This document shows positions 5,871 through 15,600 of a stretch of 24,482 nt of DNA, piece after piece. A program made the translations under genes and the position numbers. How positions within the stretch are numbered: the first letter of the stretch is position 1; every line of letters starts with the position of its first letter. The notes beneath the pieces are model-generated. The model was not told the DNA's origin and did not search any database. It worked only from the letters and a program-made list of their open reading frames with translations. This stretch comes from DASTPP01 sp035762175 (GTDB lineage Bacteria; Myxococcota_A; Polyangia; Polyangiales; Polyangiaceae): the NCBI GenBank assembly GCA_035762175.1, contig DASTPP010000011.1:1-24482 (forward strand). The letters run 5' to 3'.

Positions 5871-8800
5871 TCAGGGCGCCTTGGGCAGGGCCCAGCGCTC
5901 GTCGAAGGAGCCGGCCCAGACGGGGGCGCCGGGGGCCATGAGGAACTGGCCGCGGGCGGGGCCCAGGCGCCGGTCGAAGACGACGAAGTCGGGCAGCATG
6001 TCGGGCAGCGAGGTGGCGCGCAGGGTACCGGGGGCGTCGACGCCGGCGAGCACGACGACGTAGCGGTCGGGGCGGTCGGGGTTGGGGAAGATGAAGGCGG
6101 CCCCGAGCTCGTCGCCCTTGAACTCGCTCGCGCCGGCGACGACGCGGGGCGGGTCGCTGGTGACGTGGATGGGCAGCCGGTCGTCGAGGCGACGGGTCAG
6201 GGCGTTGCTCTGGGGGCCGCCGACGAGCACGAGGGCGCGCCCCTCGAAGGCGGCCGGGTCGAAGGCCGCGTCGGCGACGACGTCGTAGTCGATGTCGACG
6301 CCGCCGCGCACGCGCGCGAACCAGCGCGCGACCTCTTCGTTCGCCCGGGCGAGCGCCGGGTCGAGCGTGCCGTAGACGACGACGAGCGGCTCGTAAAAAA
6401 CGTCGCGGATGGGGCCGGCGAGGCCGCCGCGCTTGGCGAGGCCGGTCGGCTCGGTGATGCCCTTGCGCCAGGCGCCGCCCTCGCTCTCGAGCACCACGGG
6501 CTCGCCGGGGCCGAAGGCGAGCCGGACGCCGTCGACGTCGACCGTGACGGGGCCGCCGGGCGAGCCCCAGGCCGCGTCGCGCGTGAGGCGCAGGGCCCGC
6601 ACGCCGTGCGTCTTCAGCTCGAGGCGCGCCTCGCCGGGGGCGGGCGGCGGGGCGACGACGGCGCGCGCTTCGCCCCAGTCGAGCGAGCGCTCGAGGCGGG
6701 CGATCTCGAGCCAGGCGTAGCGGGCGAAGCGGAGATCGTCGGTCTTCCAGACGATGCGGGTCGGGTGCGGATCGCGCTTGTGCGAGGCGAGCCAGCGGTA
6801 GCCCTTCAGGCCCTCGTAGGTGCGCTGCCAGACGTTGTGCCCGAGCTCGGGGTGCTCTTCGCGCAGCGAGTAGCCGAGGCGCTTGTAGCGGTCGATGAGG
6901 ACGCCGCTGTTCTCGACCGGCAGATCTTTGGTGCCGTGCACGATCCACAAGGGGAGGTGCCGGCCGTTCTCGGCCCAGGCGAAGTTCGAGCGCTGCGCGA
7001 GCAGGTCGCGCTCCCAGGGGCGCCAGGGACCGCCGGCCACGTCTTGGCGCCGGAACCAGGTGTGGTAGCCGCAGAGCGGCGCGGCGGCGGCGAACTGGTC
7101 GGCGCGGCGGAAGGCGACGGCGGCGGTGCCGGTGCCCCCCATCGAGGGGCCGGTGATGCTGACGCGGTCTTCGTCGATCGGGTAGGTGCGCTTGGCCCAC
7201 GCGACGATCTCGGCGACGTCGCGCTCGCCGACGTCGCGGTAGCCCGAGTTGCCGTGCGCGTTGGGGGCGACGACGAAGGCCGCGAGGGGCTCGAAGGCGC
7301 CGGGGTGGCGGTCCTTCCAGTCGCCGCTGCGCTCTTCGTCGTGGCCGAAGAAGATGCGCAGCATGCTCATGGGCTTGCCGTTCAGCCCGTGCAGCGCGAC
7401 CACGAGCGGGTAGCGCTTCGAGCCGTCGAGCGGGCCCTCGGCGGGCACGTAGAGGCCGAAGGGCGAGGGCTTGCCGTCGAGCGGCGAGCGGTAGGCGACG
7501 CGGTTCGCCCCGCGCAGCGAGGCGAAGAGGTCGCGCCCGGCCTCGAGCGCGGCGCACATCGCCTCGAGCCGCTGCGCCTCGTCGCGCTGCGCGTCGAGGT
7601 CGTCGTCGCCCTGGTCGGCGAAGGCGCGCAGCCGGCCCGCGAGGTACGAGAGCGTCGCGCGCGTCGCCTCGGGGTCGTTCACGTGGGGCATCGCGGCGAG
7701 GCCCGCGAGGGCGCGCTCGGCGCGCGCGACGGCGAGGCGCGCGGGGGCGCGGGGGCGCAGCGAGAAGCGCGCCCGCGCCCCGCCGACGCCGACCTCCGCG
7801 ACGAGGGCGCCCGCGCGCTCGAGGGCCTCGAGCTCGGCGCCGCGCAGGGGCGGCAAGGTGACGCGCCAGGGCGTCGTGGGGCCCTCGTCTTCGAGCGGCA
7901 CCTCGCCGGCTTGCAGCACGCCCGTGGCGGCAGCGGCCGGGGCGCCGCGGGCCTCGGCGCCGGCCGCCAGGGGCGGTAGCGCGCCGCCCGAGCCCGCCCC
8001 GCCGCCCGAGCCCGCCCCGCCGCCCGCGAGCCCGGGCAGCGCGCCGCCCGAGCCCGCCCCGCCGCCCGCGAGCCCCGGCCGCGCGCCCGCGGGGCCGAGG
8101 GCGATTTGCACGCGCCGGTCGGCGTCGACCGGCACGCCGCCCGGAAACGAGAGCGTGGCCTTGGGCCGGTAGCCCTCGGGGCCGAGGCCCCAGGCGAACG
8201 CGATCTTGGCGAGCTGCGAGGCGACGGCGGCCCCGTCGATGTCGCCCGGCAGCACGAGGCGCACGCCGCGCGCGGGGGCGAGGGCGCGGTCGGTCAGGCG
8301 CGCCAGGAGCTGCCAGGCGCCTCCGCGCTGGTGCAGCGCGAGCACGATCGGGTGGTCGCCCGGCTCGAGCTCGAGGGGCACCACGTCGGCGTCGCGCTGG
8401 GGGGGGCGGGGCTCGTCGCGGCGGAAGGCGAGGCGCCCGTCGAGGTAGACCGCGACGCCGTCGTCGACGCCGAGGAGCAGGTAGCCCTGGAAGGGGCGGC
8501 TGACGCGCAGCACGCCGCCCGCCAGCGCGAGGGCCTCGCCGGGCGTGGCCTTGTTGGCGGGGCCGAGATCGAGCGCCTCGGCGGGCGAAGCGAGCACGCG
8601 CCAGCGCAGGTGCGGCGCGCCCGCCGGGGCGTGGCCGGCGTGGGGCGCGACGGCGGAGGCGTCGGCGCCGGGGGGCAAGGCCTGGTCGAGCGTGAGCAGC
8701 GCCGTGCGGGGCGCGGCGCCGCGGGCGCCGGTGCGCAGGGGCGTGGCGACGAGCCAGGCGGCGAAGGCGCCGGTGGGGCCGGGGGCGAGGCTCAGATCGG

Positions 8801-8873
8801 CGCGCGCGCCCCGGGCGAAGGCCGCCGCGGCGAGGCCCGCGAGCAGGGCGAGGGCGCGGGGGGCCCGCGTCAC
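5871..8873 (-). CDS. Exported alpha/beta hydrolase (prolyl-oligopeptidase/esterase-like), 1000 aa
   Basis: A Sec-type signal peptide (first 25 residues, ending GARA|DLS) directs export. Residues about 30-220 form a beta-rich module with GYLLLGVDDGVAVYLDG, reminiscent of sugar-binding or PA14-like sheets. A Gly/Ala-rich repeat linker follows (about 262-297). The hydrolase core has YPLVVALHGLNGKP near 490, the nucleophile elbow GPSMGG (Ser577), HGTKDLPVENSG (Asp650) and PELGHNVW (His679), a plausible full triad. The C-terminal 300 residues include PLVVVYGTLDP and RALVLVGGPQSNAL, an arrangement seen in large secreted esterases of this superfamily. The substrate is unknown; an ester or peptide outside the cytoplasm is likely. 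It starts 10 bp after the 166-aa gene's stop, so the two are probably co-transcribed. Confidence 0.87.
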   Translation of the reverse strand: MTRAPRALALLAGLAAAAFARGARADLSLAPGPTGAFAAWLVATPLRTGARGAAPRTALLTLDQALPPGADASAVAPHAGHAPAGAPHLRWRVLASPAEALDLGPANKATPGEALALAGGVLRVSRPFQGYLLLGVDDGVAVYLDGRLAFRRDEPRPPQRDADVVPLELEPGDHPIVLALHQRGGAWQLLARLTDRALAPARGVRLVLPGDIDGAAVASQLAKIAFAWGLGPEGYRPKATLSFPGGVPVDADRRVQIALGPAGARPGLAGGGAGSGGALPGLAGGGAGSGGGAGSGGALPPLAAGAEARGAPAAAATGVLQAGEVPLEDEGPTTPWRVTLPPLRGAELEALERAGALVAEVGVGGARARFSLRPRAPARLAVARAERALAGLAAMPHVNDPEATRATLSYLAGRLRAFADQGDDDLDAQRDEAQRLEAMCAALEAGRDLFASLRGANRVAYRSPLDGKPSPFGLYVPAEGPLDGSKRYPLVVALHGLNGKPMSMLRIFFGHDEERSGDWKDRHPGAFEPLAAFVVAPNAHGNSGYRDVGERDVAEIVAWAKRTYPIDEDRVSITGPSMGGTGTAAVAFRRADQFAAAAPLCGYHTWFRRQDVAGGPWRPWERDLLAQRSNFAWAENGRHLPLWIVHGTKDLPVENSGVLIDRYKRLGYSLREEHPELGHNVWQRTYEGLKGYRWLASHKRDPHPTRIVWKTDDLRFARYAWLEIARLERSLDWGEARAVVAPPPAPGEARLELKTHGVRALRLTRDAAWGSPGGPVTVDVDGVRLAFGPGEPVVLESEGGAWRKGITEPTGLAKRGGLAGPIRDVFYEPLVVVYGTLDPALARANEEVARWFARVRGGVDIDYDVVADAAFDPAAFEGRALVLVGGPQSNALTRRLDDRLPIHVTSDPPRVVAGASEFKGDELGAAFIFPNPDRPDRYVVVLAGVDAPGTLRATSLPDMLPDFVVFDRRLGPARGQFLMAPGAPVWAGSFDERWALPKAP
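7975..8092. repeat. Tandem repeat encoding a Gly/Ala/Ser linker
   Basis: Repeated GCCGCCCGAGCCCGCCCC units give the linker peptide PGLAGGGAGSGGALP more than once in the 1000-aa hydrolase. Copies are near-identical at DNA level, indicating recent slippage or unequal exchange. Length probably varies between strains. Confidence 0.7.
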
Positions 8874-8883
8874 GGCGGGCCGC

Positions 8884-9384
8884 TCAGAGCTGCTGGCCCT
8901 GGGCGAGCACGCGCGGGCCCTCGCGGAACATCACTTCGATCTTCGACTTGTCGAGCACGCGCGTGACGAGCCCGTCGCCGAACTTGGTGTGACGAATGAG
9001 GTCGTTCTCTTGAAAGAGCGCCGTCACGCGGTAGGGCTTGAACGAGGTGACGGGCTGGCCGGAGACGGCCTTCTCCCAGGCGCGCTCGCGGGCGAGCTCG
9101 GCCTCGGCGGCCGCGACGGCGCGCGCCGACGCGGTCGAGCGCGGCGCGCCCGGGCGGGCGCTCGGGCTCGAGCCGCCGCCCGCGGCCTTCGCGGCGGCCG
9201 GGGCCTTCTCGGCCACGGCGCTCTTGGGCTTGCGGTAGTTGTGCTCCGAGTTGCAGGTCAGGCACAGAACCCGCTTGGGCACGCCCTCGACCATGGCGAC
9301 GATGCGGTGGCCGAGGTCGAGGCGGCACTTGGTGCAATACGAGTCGATCTCACCGCCGGTCTTGAATTTCGAAGCGCTGGTCAT
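8884..9384 (-). CDS. Conserved hypothetical with four-Cys N-terminus and basic C-terminal domain
   Basis: This 166-aa protein has Cys17-x2-Cys20 and Cys41-x2-Cys44, a probable zinc ribbon. A low-complexity Ala/Ser/Pro hinge follows (about 60-95), then a C-terminal module FQENDLIRHTKFGDGLVTRV followed by DKSKIEVMFREGPRVLAQ. That last part resembles the small beta-barrel tail found at the end of UvrD/Rep-type helicases and in free-standing proteins that bind RNA polymerase or DNA. I infer a nucleic-acid or polymerase-associated role but know no assigned function. The ATG at 9384 is the natural start, with a TTTACC sequence about 15 nt upstream. The gene lies 76 bp after the 180-aa gene and 10 bp before the hydrolase. 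Confidence 0.82.
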   Translation of the reverse strand: MTSASKFKTGGEIDSYCTKCRLDLGHRIVAMVEGVPKRVLCLTCNSEHNYRKPKSAVAEKAPAAAKAAGGGSSPSARPGAPRSTASARAVAAAEAELARERAWEKAVSGQPVTSFKPYRVTALFQENDLIRHTKFGDGLVTRVLDKSKIEVMFREGPRVLAQGQQL

Positions 9385-9460
9385 CGGGCTTGGTAAACTC
9401 GTCGGTTCTCGCGGGGCGGGCGCGCCGGGGCGAGGGCCCGGGCGCCGCGCGGCCGGGGGT

Positions 9461-10003
9461 TCAGTCTCGGTTGGTCTCGCGCACGCGAACGGAGGTGCGC
9501 ACGTCGGGCTTGGGCGCCGTGCCGCGCCGGCCCTCGCCGCCCTCGAACTTCTGATCGTTGGGAATGAACCGGATCTCCATTTTTACTTCGAACGACAGGG
9601 TGGTCAGCGCGCGCGTGAGCTCTTCGGACAGGTTGGTGTGCTCGAGGAAGTCACGCAGCTCGCGGGCGACGGCCCGGTAGAGGCCGTTCTTCGTCTCGTC
9701 GATCTGCTGCAAAAGGTAGAACGCGGCTTCTTTGGGCAGGCGCATGTCGCCGACGAACTGGCGCAGGTTCTCGGGCCCGTCGGTGATCTGGCCCACGCCC
9801 TTCTCGACGACCCGCCGCACCCCCTCGCGGATGATGCGCTCGAGCAGCCGGCGCACGCCCTCGGGCCCCTCGGCCCGGCCCGGCTCGGGCGGCGGCTCGC
9901 TGCGGCGCCCCTCGCGGGGCTCGTCGGCGCGACGGCCCTCGTCGTGCGCTTCGTTCTCGCTGCCGGCAGCTTCGTCGCGCGGGGGTCGCTCGGTCGGGCC
10001 CAT
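9461..10003 (-). CDS. Conserved hypothetical, 180 aa, helical
   Basis: The start MGPTERPPRDEAAGS leads into about 60 charged, probably disordered residues. Next comes a helical core with GVRRLLERIIREGVRRVVEKG, LPKEAAFYLLQQIDETKNGL and ARELRDFLEHTNLSEELTRA, ending in a beta-like segment LSFEVKMEIRFIP and a basic tail. This is a recognisable kind of myxobacterial protein of unknown function; the amphipathic helices suggest oligomerisation or membrane-surface binding. I chose the ATG at 10003 over a TTG at 10096, which would overlap the pbpC stop. It has GGGGG just before the ATG at a short distance. It follows pbpC by 79 bp, so co-transcription is possible. Confidence 0.78.
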   Translation of the reverse strand: MGPTERPPRDEAAGSENEAHDEGRRADEPREGRRSEPPPEPGRAEGPEGVRRLLERIIREGVRRVVEKGVGQITDGPENLRQFVGDMRLPKEAAFYLLQQIDETKNGLYRAVARELRDFLEHTNLSEELTRALTTLSFEVKMEIRFIPNDQKFEGGEGRRGTAPKPDVRTSVRVRETNRD

Positions 10004-10082
10004 TGCCCCCAGGCGAATAGCGCCCCCCTCGCGGCGCGTCAAATGGCCTCCGCCGAGCACCCCTCGGCCCCGCCCGCCGGCG

Positions 10083-12632
10083 TCAGGGCCCTTCAACCCG
10101 AACCTCGACCTCGGCCGTTTCGAGCCCCGGGGCCTCGACCCGAAGCCGGTGCGGGCCCGGCGAGAGCGGCCAAAGCCAGGGCCCCGAGGCGGGCGCGGGC
10201 AAGGGGGTTTGGTCGAGAAAGGCGCGCGCGGGGCCCGCCCCCGCGGGCAGCTCGACGCGCAAGGGCGCCCGTTGCCGTTCGGGCGGCAAATCTCGGTCGA
10301 GCTGAAAGCGCGCCCCCGCGAGCGGAAACACGATGCGCACGCGGGCCCCCGCCCCCGAGGGCGCGCGCGGCGGGCAGAGCGGCGAAGGCGGCGGCGGCAG
10401 CGGCCGACCGGCCTCGCGCCCCCAGCCGCCGTAGGGCTCGGGCAGATCTTCGAAAGGCCACTGCGCGACGACCTCCGGCGCGCAGCCCGGCCCCGCGAGC
10501 CCGCCCGTCCGGGTGTCGACCGCCAGGGTGCGGTGCCACGAGCAGGCCTCGCGCGGGGCGCGGCCGCGGGGCACGCGCTCGCGCACGCGGTGCGGGCACG
10601 AGGGCGAGGGGCGGCGGCCCGAGAGGGCGCAGACCTCGACCTCTTCGAGGGCGCCTTCGGCGACGAGCGCGGCGGGGCCTTCGGGGTAGAGCTCGAGGGC
10701 GGCGGCGAGGACGTCGCGGGCGATGGGGCCGGCGCCGGCGACGCCGCTGACGCCGCGCATGGGGCGTCCGTCGAAGTTGCCGACCCAGGCGACGACGGTC
10801 ACGCGGCGGGTGTAGGCGACGGCCCAGTTGTCGCGGAAGCCCTTGGACGTCCCCGTCTTGACCGCGTAGGGCCGATCGCCCGCCCACGCCTCGCCGAAGG
10901 CGGCGCGCCGCGCGTGCGGGTCGGCGAGCACGTCGGTGACGGCGGCGCTCGCGGCCGGGTCGAGCAGCGGCCGGGGCGCGGGCGGCGGGGGGCGCTGCCA
11001 GGCGCCGGCCGGGTCGCGGTAGGCGCGCAGGGCCCGCGGCGGCACGTAGCTGCCGCCCCGCGCGAGCGCCGCGTAGGCGGCGGCCAGATCGAGCATGCGC
11101 ACCTCGCCGTCGCCGAGCGCGAGCGCGACGCCGTAGTGCTCGGCGGGGCGGTCGAACGAGGCGAAGCCGAGCTCGCGCAGGCGCCCGAGCAGGCGCCCGG
11201 GCCCGAGCACCGAGGCGGCGTAGGCGGCCGGCACGTTGTACGAGTTGGCGAGCGCCTCGCGCAGGCGCACGGGCCCGTGCAGGCGGCCGTCGTAGTTGCG
11301 CGGGCGGAAGTCCCCGCCCTCGGACGGGAAGTGCAGCTCGACGTCGGGCAGCGCCGTCGCCGGCGTCCAGCCGAGGGCCTCGTGCGCGAGCTCGTAGACG
11401 AAGGGCTTGAGCGCCGAGCCGGGCTGGCGCAGGGCGCGCACGCCGTCGTTGGCCCCGAGGCCCGCCTCGTCGTAGGCGTCGGGCGAGCCGACGTAGGCCA
11501 AGATCTCGCCCCCCTCGTTGTCGAGCACCAGCGCCGCCGCCGCCGACGCGTCGCGCCCGGCGAGCTCGGCGAGGCGCGCGCGCAGCGACGCCTCGACCCG
11601 GGCCTGCAGCGCGCCGTCGAGCGTCGTCTCGATCTCGGTGGCGCGGCCTCCGAGCCGCCCGAGCCCCGGCTCGAGCGCGCCCGCGACGAGCGCCTGGGCG
11701 AAGTGCGGCGCGTCGCGCGCGGGCTCGGCCGGCGGCAGGCGCAGCGCTTCGGCCTTGGCCCGGCGGGCCTCGTCGGCCGAGGCGAGGCCGGCCGAGACCA
11801 GGCGGTCGATGACGCGGTCGCGCCGCCGCCGCGCGAGCTCGGGCCGGCGCCGCGGGTTGTAGAGCGTCGGGCCGCGCGCCACCCCCGCCAGCAGGGCCGC
11901 CTCGGCGAGCGAGAGCTCGCGCGCGGGCTTGCCGAAGTACGCCTCGCTCGCCGCCTCGACGCCGCGCAGCCGCGGCCCGAAGGCGACGCGGCCGGCGTAG
12001 TGGCCCAAGATCTCTTCTTTCGAGAGCGAGCGCTCGATGCGCAGCGCGAGCGCCATCTCGCGCAGCTTGCCGTAGAGCCCGGGCGGCCTCGGCTCGACGG
12101 TGCGGGCGAGCTGCTGCGTCAGCGTCGAGGCGCCCGAGACGACGCGGCCCGCGGCGAGCGCCTGCCCGACCGCCCGCGCGACCGCGAGCGGGTCGACGCC
12201 GCGGTGGCGGAAGAAGCGCCCGTCTTCGGCCGCCACGATCGCGCGCGGCAGGTTCGGCCCGAGCGCGCGCGGGTCGGCGCGGCGCGCGAGCGTGCCGTCG
12301 GCGGCGCGCACGTGCCGCACGAGCGCGCCGCGCCGGTCGCGCAGCGCGAGCGAGGCGTCGTAAGGCGCGCCGGGGGCGAGCGCCGCGGGCAGGGCGACGC
12401 CGTACGAGGCGGCCCAGAGGAGCAGCGGGGGGGCGGCGAGGGCGAGCGCCAGCGCGAGGGCGGCGAGGGCGAGGCGCCGGCGGGCCAGCGCGGAGGCGAG
12501 CGCGGCGCGGGCGCGGGGGCGGCAGGCCAGCGCGGAGGCGAGCGCGGCGACGGCGCGGGCGCGGCGGGCGAGCGCGAAGGCGGGCGCGGCGACGGCGCGG
12601 GCGCGGCGGGCGCGGGCTCGCGCGGCGCTCAC
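10083..12632 (-). CDS. pbpC: Penicillin-binding protein 1C
   Basis: This 849-aa bifunctional peptidoglycan synthase carries an N-terminal membrane anchor, a GT51 glycosyltransferase and a transpeptidase. The GT51 catalytic Glu136 lies in AAEDGRFFRHRG, with STLTQQLAR and LRIERSLSKEEIL downstream. Transpeptidase motifs are Ser406-x-x-Lys409 (GSALKPF), Ser464-Tyr-Asn466 and Lys592-Thr-Gly. The C-terminal 90 residues fit the PBP1C-specific domain. Length is near the family norm of about 770-800 plus an N-terminal extension of 14-residue repeats. The ATG overlaps the alpha-2-macroglobulin stop by 4 bp, the classic coupling in which the anchored protease trap guards the periplasm and PBP1C repairs the wall. 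Catalytic residues are all present, so it should be active. Confidence 0.96.
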   Translation of the reverse strand: MSAARARARRARAVAAPAFALARRARAVAALASALACRPRARAALASALARRRLALAALALALALAAPPLLLWAASYGVALPAALAPGAPYDASLALRDRRGALVRHVRAADGTLARRADPRALGPNLPRAIVAAEDGRFFRHRGVDPLAVARAVGQALAAGRVVSGASTLTQQLARTVEPRPPGLYGKLREMALALRIERSLSKEEILGHYAGRVAFGPRLRGVEAASEAYFGKPARELSLAEAALLAGVARGPTLYNPRRRPELARRRRDRVIDRLVSAGLASADEARRAKAEALRLPPAEPARDAPHFAQALVAGALEPGLGRLGGRATEIETTLDGALQARVEASLRARLAELAGRDASAAAALVLDNEGGEILAYVGSPDAYDEAGLGANDGVRALRQPGSALKPFVYELAHEALGWTPATALPDVELHFPSEGGDFRPRNYDGRLHGPVRLREALANSYNVPAAYAASVLGPGRLLGRLRELGFASFDRPAEHYGVALALGDGEVRMLDLAAAYAALARGGSYVPPRALRAYRDPAGAWQRPPPPAPRPLLDPAASAAVTDVLADPHARRAAFGEAWAGDRPYAVKTGTSKGFRDNWAVAYTRRVTVVAWVGNFDGRPMRGVSGVAGAGPIARDVLAAALELYPEGPAALVAEGALEEVEVCALSGRRPSPSCPHRVRERVPRGRAPREACSWHRTLAVDTRTGGLAGPGCAPEVVAQWPFEDLPEPYGGWGREAGRPLPPPPSPLCPPRAPSGAGARVRIVFPLAGARFQLDRDLPPERQRAPLRVELPAGAGPARAFLDQTPLPAPASGPWLWPLSPGPHRLRVEAPGLETAEVEVRVEGP
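12483..12625. repeat. 42-bp minisatellite encoding a 14-aa repeat in the PBP1C N-terminus
   Basis: A 25-nt block at 12483-12507 recurs at 12525-12549, and a 27-nt block at 12544-12570 recurs at 12586-12612, giving a period of 42 bp. The protein reads about four units of the pattern ARRARAVAALASAL, the last grading into the hydrophobic membrane helix. Units keep frame, so the array can change length without breaking the gene. Confidence 0.8.
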
Positions 12633-15600
12633 GGCTTCGGCCGGACCTTGAAGCGGGCCGCCGCCGTCGCGCCGTAGATCTCGGGGGCGTACATCTCCTC
12701 GGCGTGCGCGGGCGGCATGGCGAAGTCGCCCGCGCCCGTCGCCCGGGCGAGGAAGCGGTAGGCGTGCACGCCCGGCGCGAGCTCGTCGGCGAAGAAGACG
12801 ACGCGGTCGTCGCGCAGCTCGCGCCGCGTGTAGTCGCCGAGCCGCTGCCCGCCGCGGGTCGGCCCGTCGGGCTCGGCCGGGCGGGCGTAGCGCGCGGCGG
12901 TGGCGAGCGCCGCGTCGACGGGCTCGAGGCCCGCCGGCAGGGGCACGTCGACGACGACGAACGAGCGCTTCAGCGGCGTCGCGACGAGCGCCTCGACGAC
13001 GACGAGATCGCCCTCGCCCGCCTCGCCGATCGAGGGCCCCTCGGCCGCCGAAGGCCCGCCCCGGGGCCCGCCCGCGCCGCGCCCGCCGCCGGCCGCCGGG
13101 CCCGCCGCGCGCAGCGCCCGCTCGACGAAGAAGCCGGCCTCGATCGGGCTCTTGGGCGGCTCGCGCCGCGCGTACGTGAGGCGGGCCTCGTAAAAGAGCG
13201 TGCCCTTGCCCCGCACGTCGAAGCTGAGCACGCTGCCGCCCGCGCCGAACGCCGTCGACGCCGGCACGCTCAGCTTCGCCCCCGCGGTCGGGCCCCGAAA
13301 GAACGCCTCGCCGAGCAGCTCGCGGCCGACGTACGCCCGCGCCCGGAACGAGGGCGGGCTCGCCTCCTGGGCGCGGCGGTAGTCTTCGAGCGCGAGCAGC
13401 GCCCAGGCGCTCTCTTGCGTCGTGCGCCAGCGCCCGTCGACGCGGTCAGCGATGAGGCCCCGGGCGAGCGGCGCGGCGAGCGGCTCGCGCGGGTCGGCGG
13501 CGACCAGCGCCCGCAGCACCATCGCCGCGGTGCGGGTCGGCGAGCCGAACAGGCCCCACTCGCCCCCCCCGCCCTCGGCCTGCACCTTCGCCGCCGGCCC
13601 GTCGAGGCGCAGCGCGGAGGCGACCTCTTTTCGTAGCGTCGCGAGGTCGGCCCGGCGCTGCTCGGCGCCCTCAGCCGCCGGCTCGCCGCCCTTGGCCTGC
13701 GCGACGGCCAGCGCGTGCAAGAGCAGCGCCTTGGCGTGCAGCGGCAGCCGCTCGCGCCCCTCGTAGAGCCGCGTCATCGAGCCCGGGTCGGCGGCGCCGA
13801 GCTCGGCGAGCACGTCGGCGGCGAACGCCGCGTCGGCCAGGGCCGCGCCCTTCGTCGCCCCGCCCTCGCCCTCGCCGTCGTCGCCCCCCCCGCCCTTCTT
13901 CGCCCCGCCCCCCTCGCCGCCCGCGGCCGCCTTGAGCGCCATGGCCACGTAGCGGGTCGCCCGGGCGATCGCGTCTTCGGGCACGGCGACCTTCTCGCGC
14001 CGGGCGAGGCCCAGCCCCCAGAGCGCGTAGGTCGACACCCAGGGCCAGCTCTCTCGCGCCTCGGGCCAGAGGCCGAAGCCGCCGTCGTAGCGCTGGTGCT
14101 TCAGCAGCTTGGCGACGGCGATCTCGGCGAGCCGGGCGGGGTCCTTGGGCAGCTCGACGCCCTGGCTGCGGGCGAGGCCCGGGGCGGCCAGCAGGGGCAC
14201 GAGCTGGCTGGTCAGCTGCTCGCTGCAGCCGTAGGGGTAGCCGAGCAGCCACTCGATGCCGCCCGAGACGCCCACGAGCGCGCTCGACGAGAGGCCGACG
14301 CTGAGGCCGCCGACGTCGTCGCGCAGCGCCGCGAAGTCGCCGAGCGACTCGGCCGCCGCCCCCTGCGTCTGGCCGTAGAGGGCCGCGGCCTCGACGAGCA
14401 CCGGCGGCGTCGCCGGGCGCCGCACCTCGAGGGCGTCCTGGTCGGCGCCCGCCTGCGCCGTGAAGGTGAAGCTCGCCTCGCCCGCGCGCGTCACCTCGAC
14501 CGGGAAGCGCACGACGGCGCTGCCGCGCTCGGGCAGCTCGGCCGCGCGCTCGCCGCCCTCGAGCAGGCCGACGCCGCCGGCCTCGAGCTTCACCCGCACC
14601 GGCCCCGCCGGCGCGCCCTTGCTCGTCACCACGACCGAGGCGTCGAAGCGGTCGCCGACGCGCAGGACGCGCGGCAGCGCGGCGCGCAGCATCAGCCGCT
14701 TGCTCGCCACGACCTTCGCCTCGCCCGAGCCGGCGCGGTCGTCGGCCGCCGCCGCCACCGCCATCACCCGGAAGGTGCTGAGCGAGTCGGGCAGCTTGAA
14801 CGAGGCGCGCGCGCGGCCCGTCTCGTCGGCCTTCAGCCCCGGCACGAAGGCCGCCGTCTGCCGGAAGTCGCGCCGCACCCCGCCGACTCCCCCCTCGTCG
14901 CCGCCGCCGCCGCCGTCGAGGCCCTTGTCGTCGCCGATGAGGCCCGACTCCCAGGCCGACAGGGGGCCGAGGGCGCCGCGGCCGATGCGCCCGAGCGCCT
15001 CGCGCGACTCGACCGTGCGCACGCCGAGCGGGCGCGGCGCGAAGAAGGCGGCCCACGGCTCGGGGGTGCGGTAGTCGGTCAGCGAGAGCGAGCCCTCGTC
15101 GACGGCGAAGACCGTCACCTCGCCCGCGACGGGCCCGCCGGCCGCGTCGCGCAGCTCGGCCTCGACCTCGATCGTGTCGCCGGGCGAGGCCTCGGCGCGC
15201 GACGGGCGCACCGCGACCCGGAGCTTGCGCGCCGACGAGTCGACCGCGATGGGCGCGTACCCCGCCCGGAAGCGCGGCGCGCTCGGCGTGCCCGCGGCCG
15301 CCGCGTCGCCCCCGCGCACGAGCAGCACGCCCACGTAGGCGTTCGGCACCATTTTCTCGTCGACCGGCACCTCGACCGTGGGCGCCGGCCCCGCGAGCCG
15401 CACGCGCCGCGACGAGAGCACGCCCTCGCGCTCGACCGTCACGAGCGCCTCGGCCTCGGCGAAGGGGTTCTTGACCAGAAACCGCGCCACGTCGCCGACC
15501 TTGTACGAGGGCCGCTCGGGCACGAGCTCGACCCGGTTGTCGTCGCGATCGGCCCAGCCCGGCTCGCCCGCGCCGGTCGCGTACACGTCGAACGAAGCGC

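Noticed and set aside
3841..7979. Long plus-strand frames antisense to the ATPase and hydrolase genes
   Set aside because: Composition is Gly/Glu/Arg-rich and repetitive with no motifs, while the minus strand encodes clear catalytic motifs.
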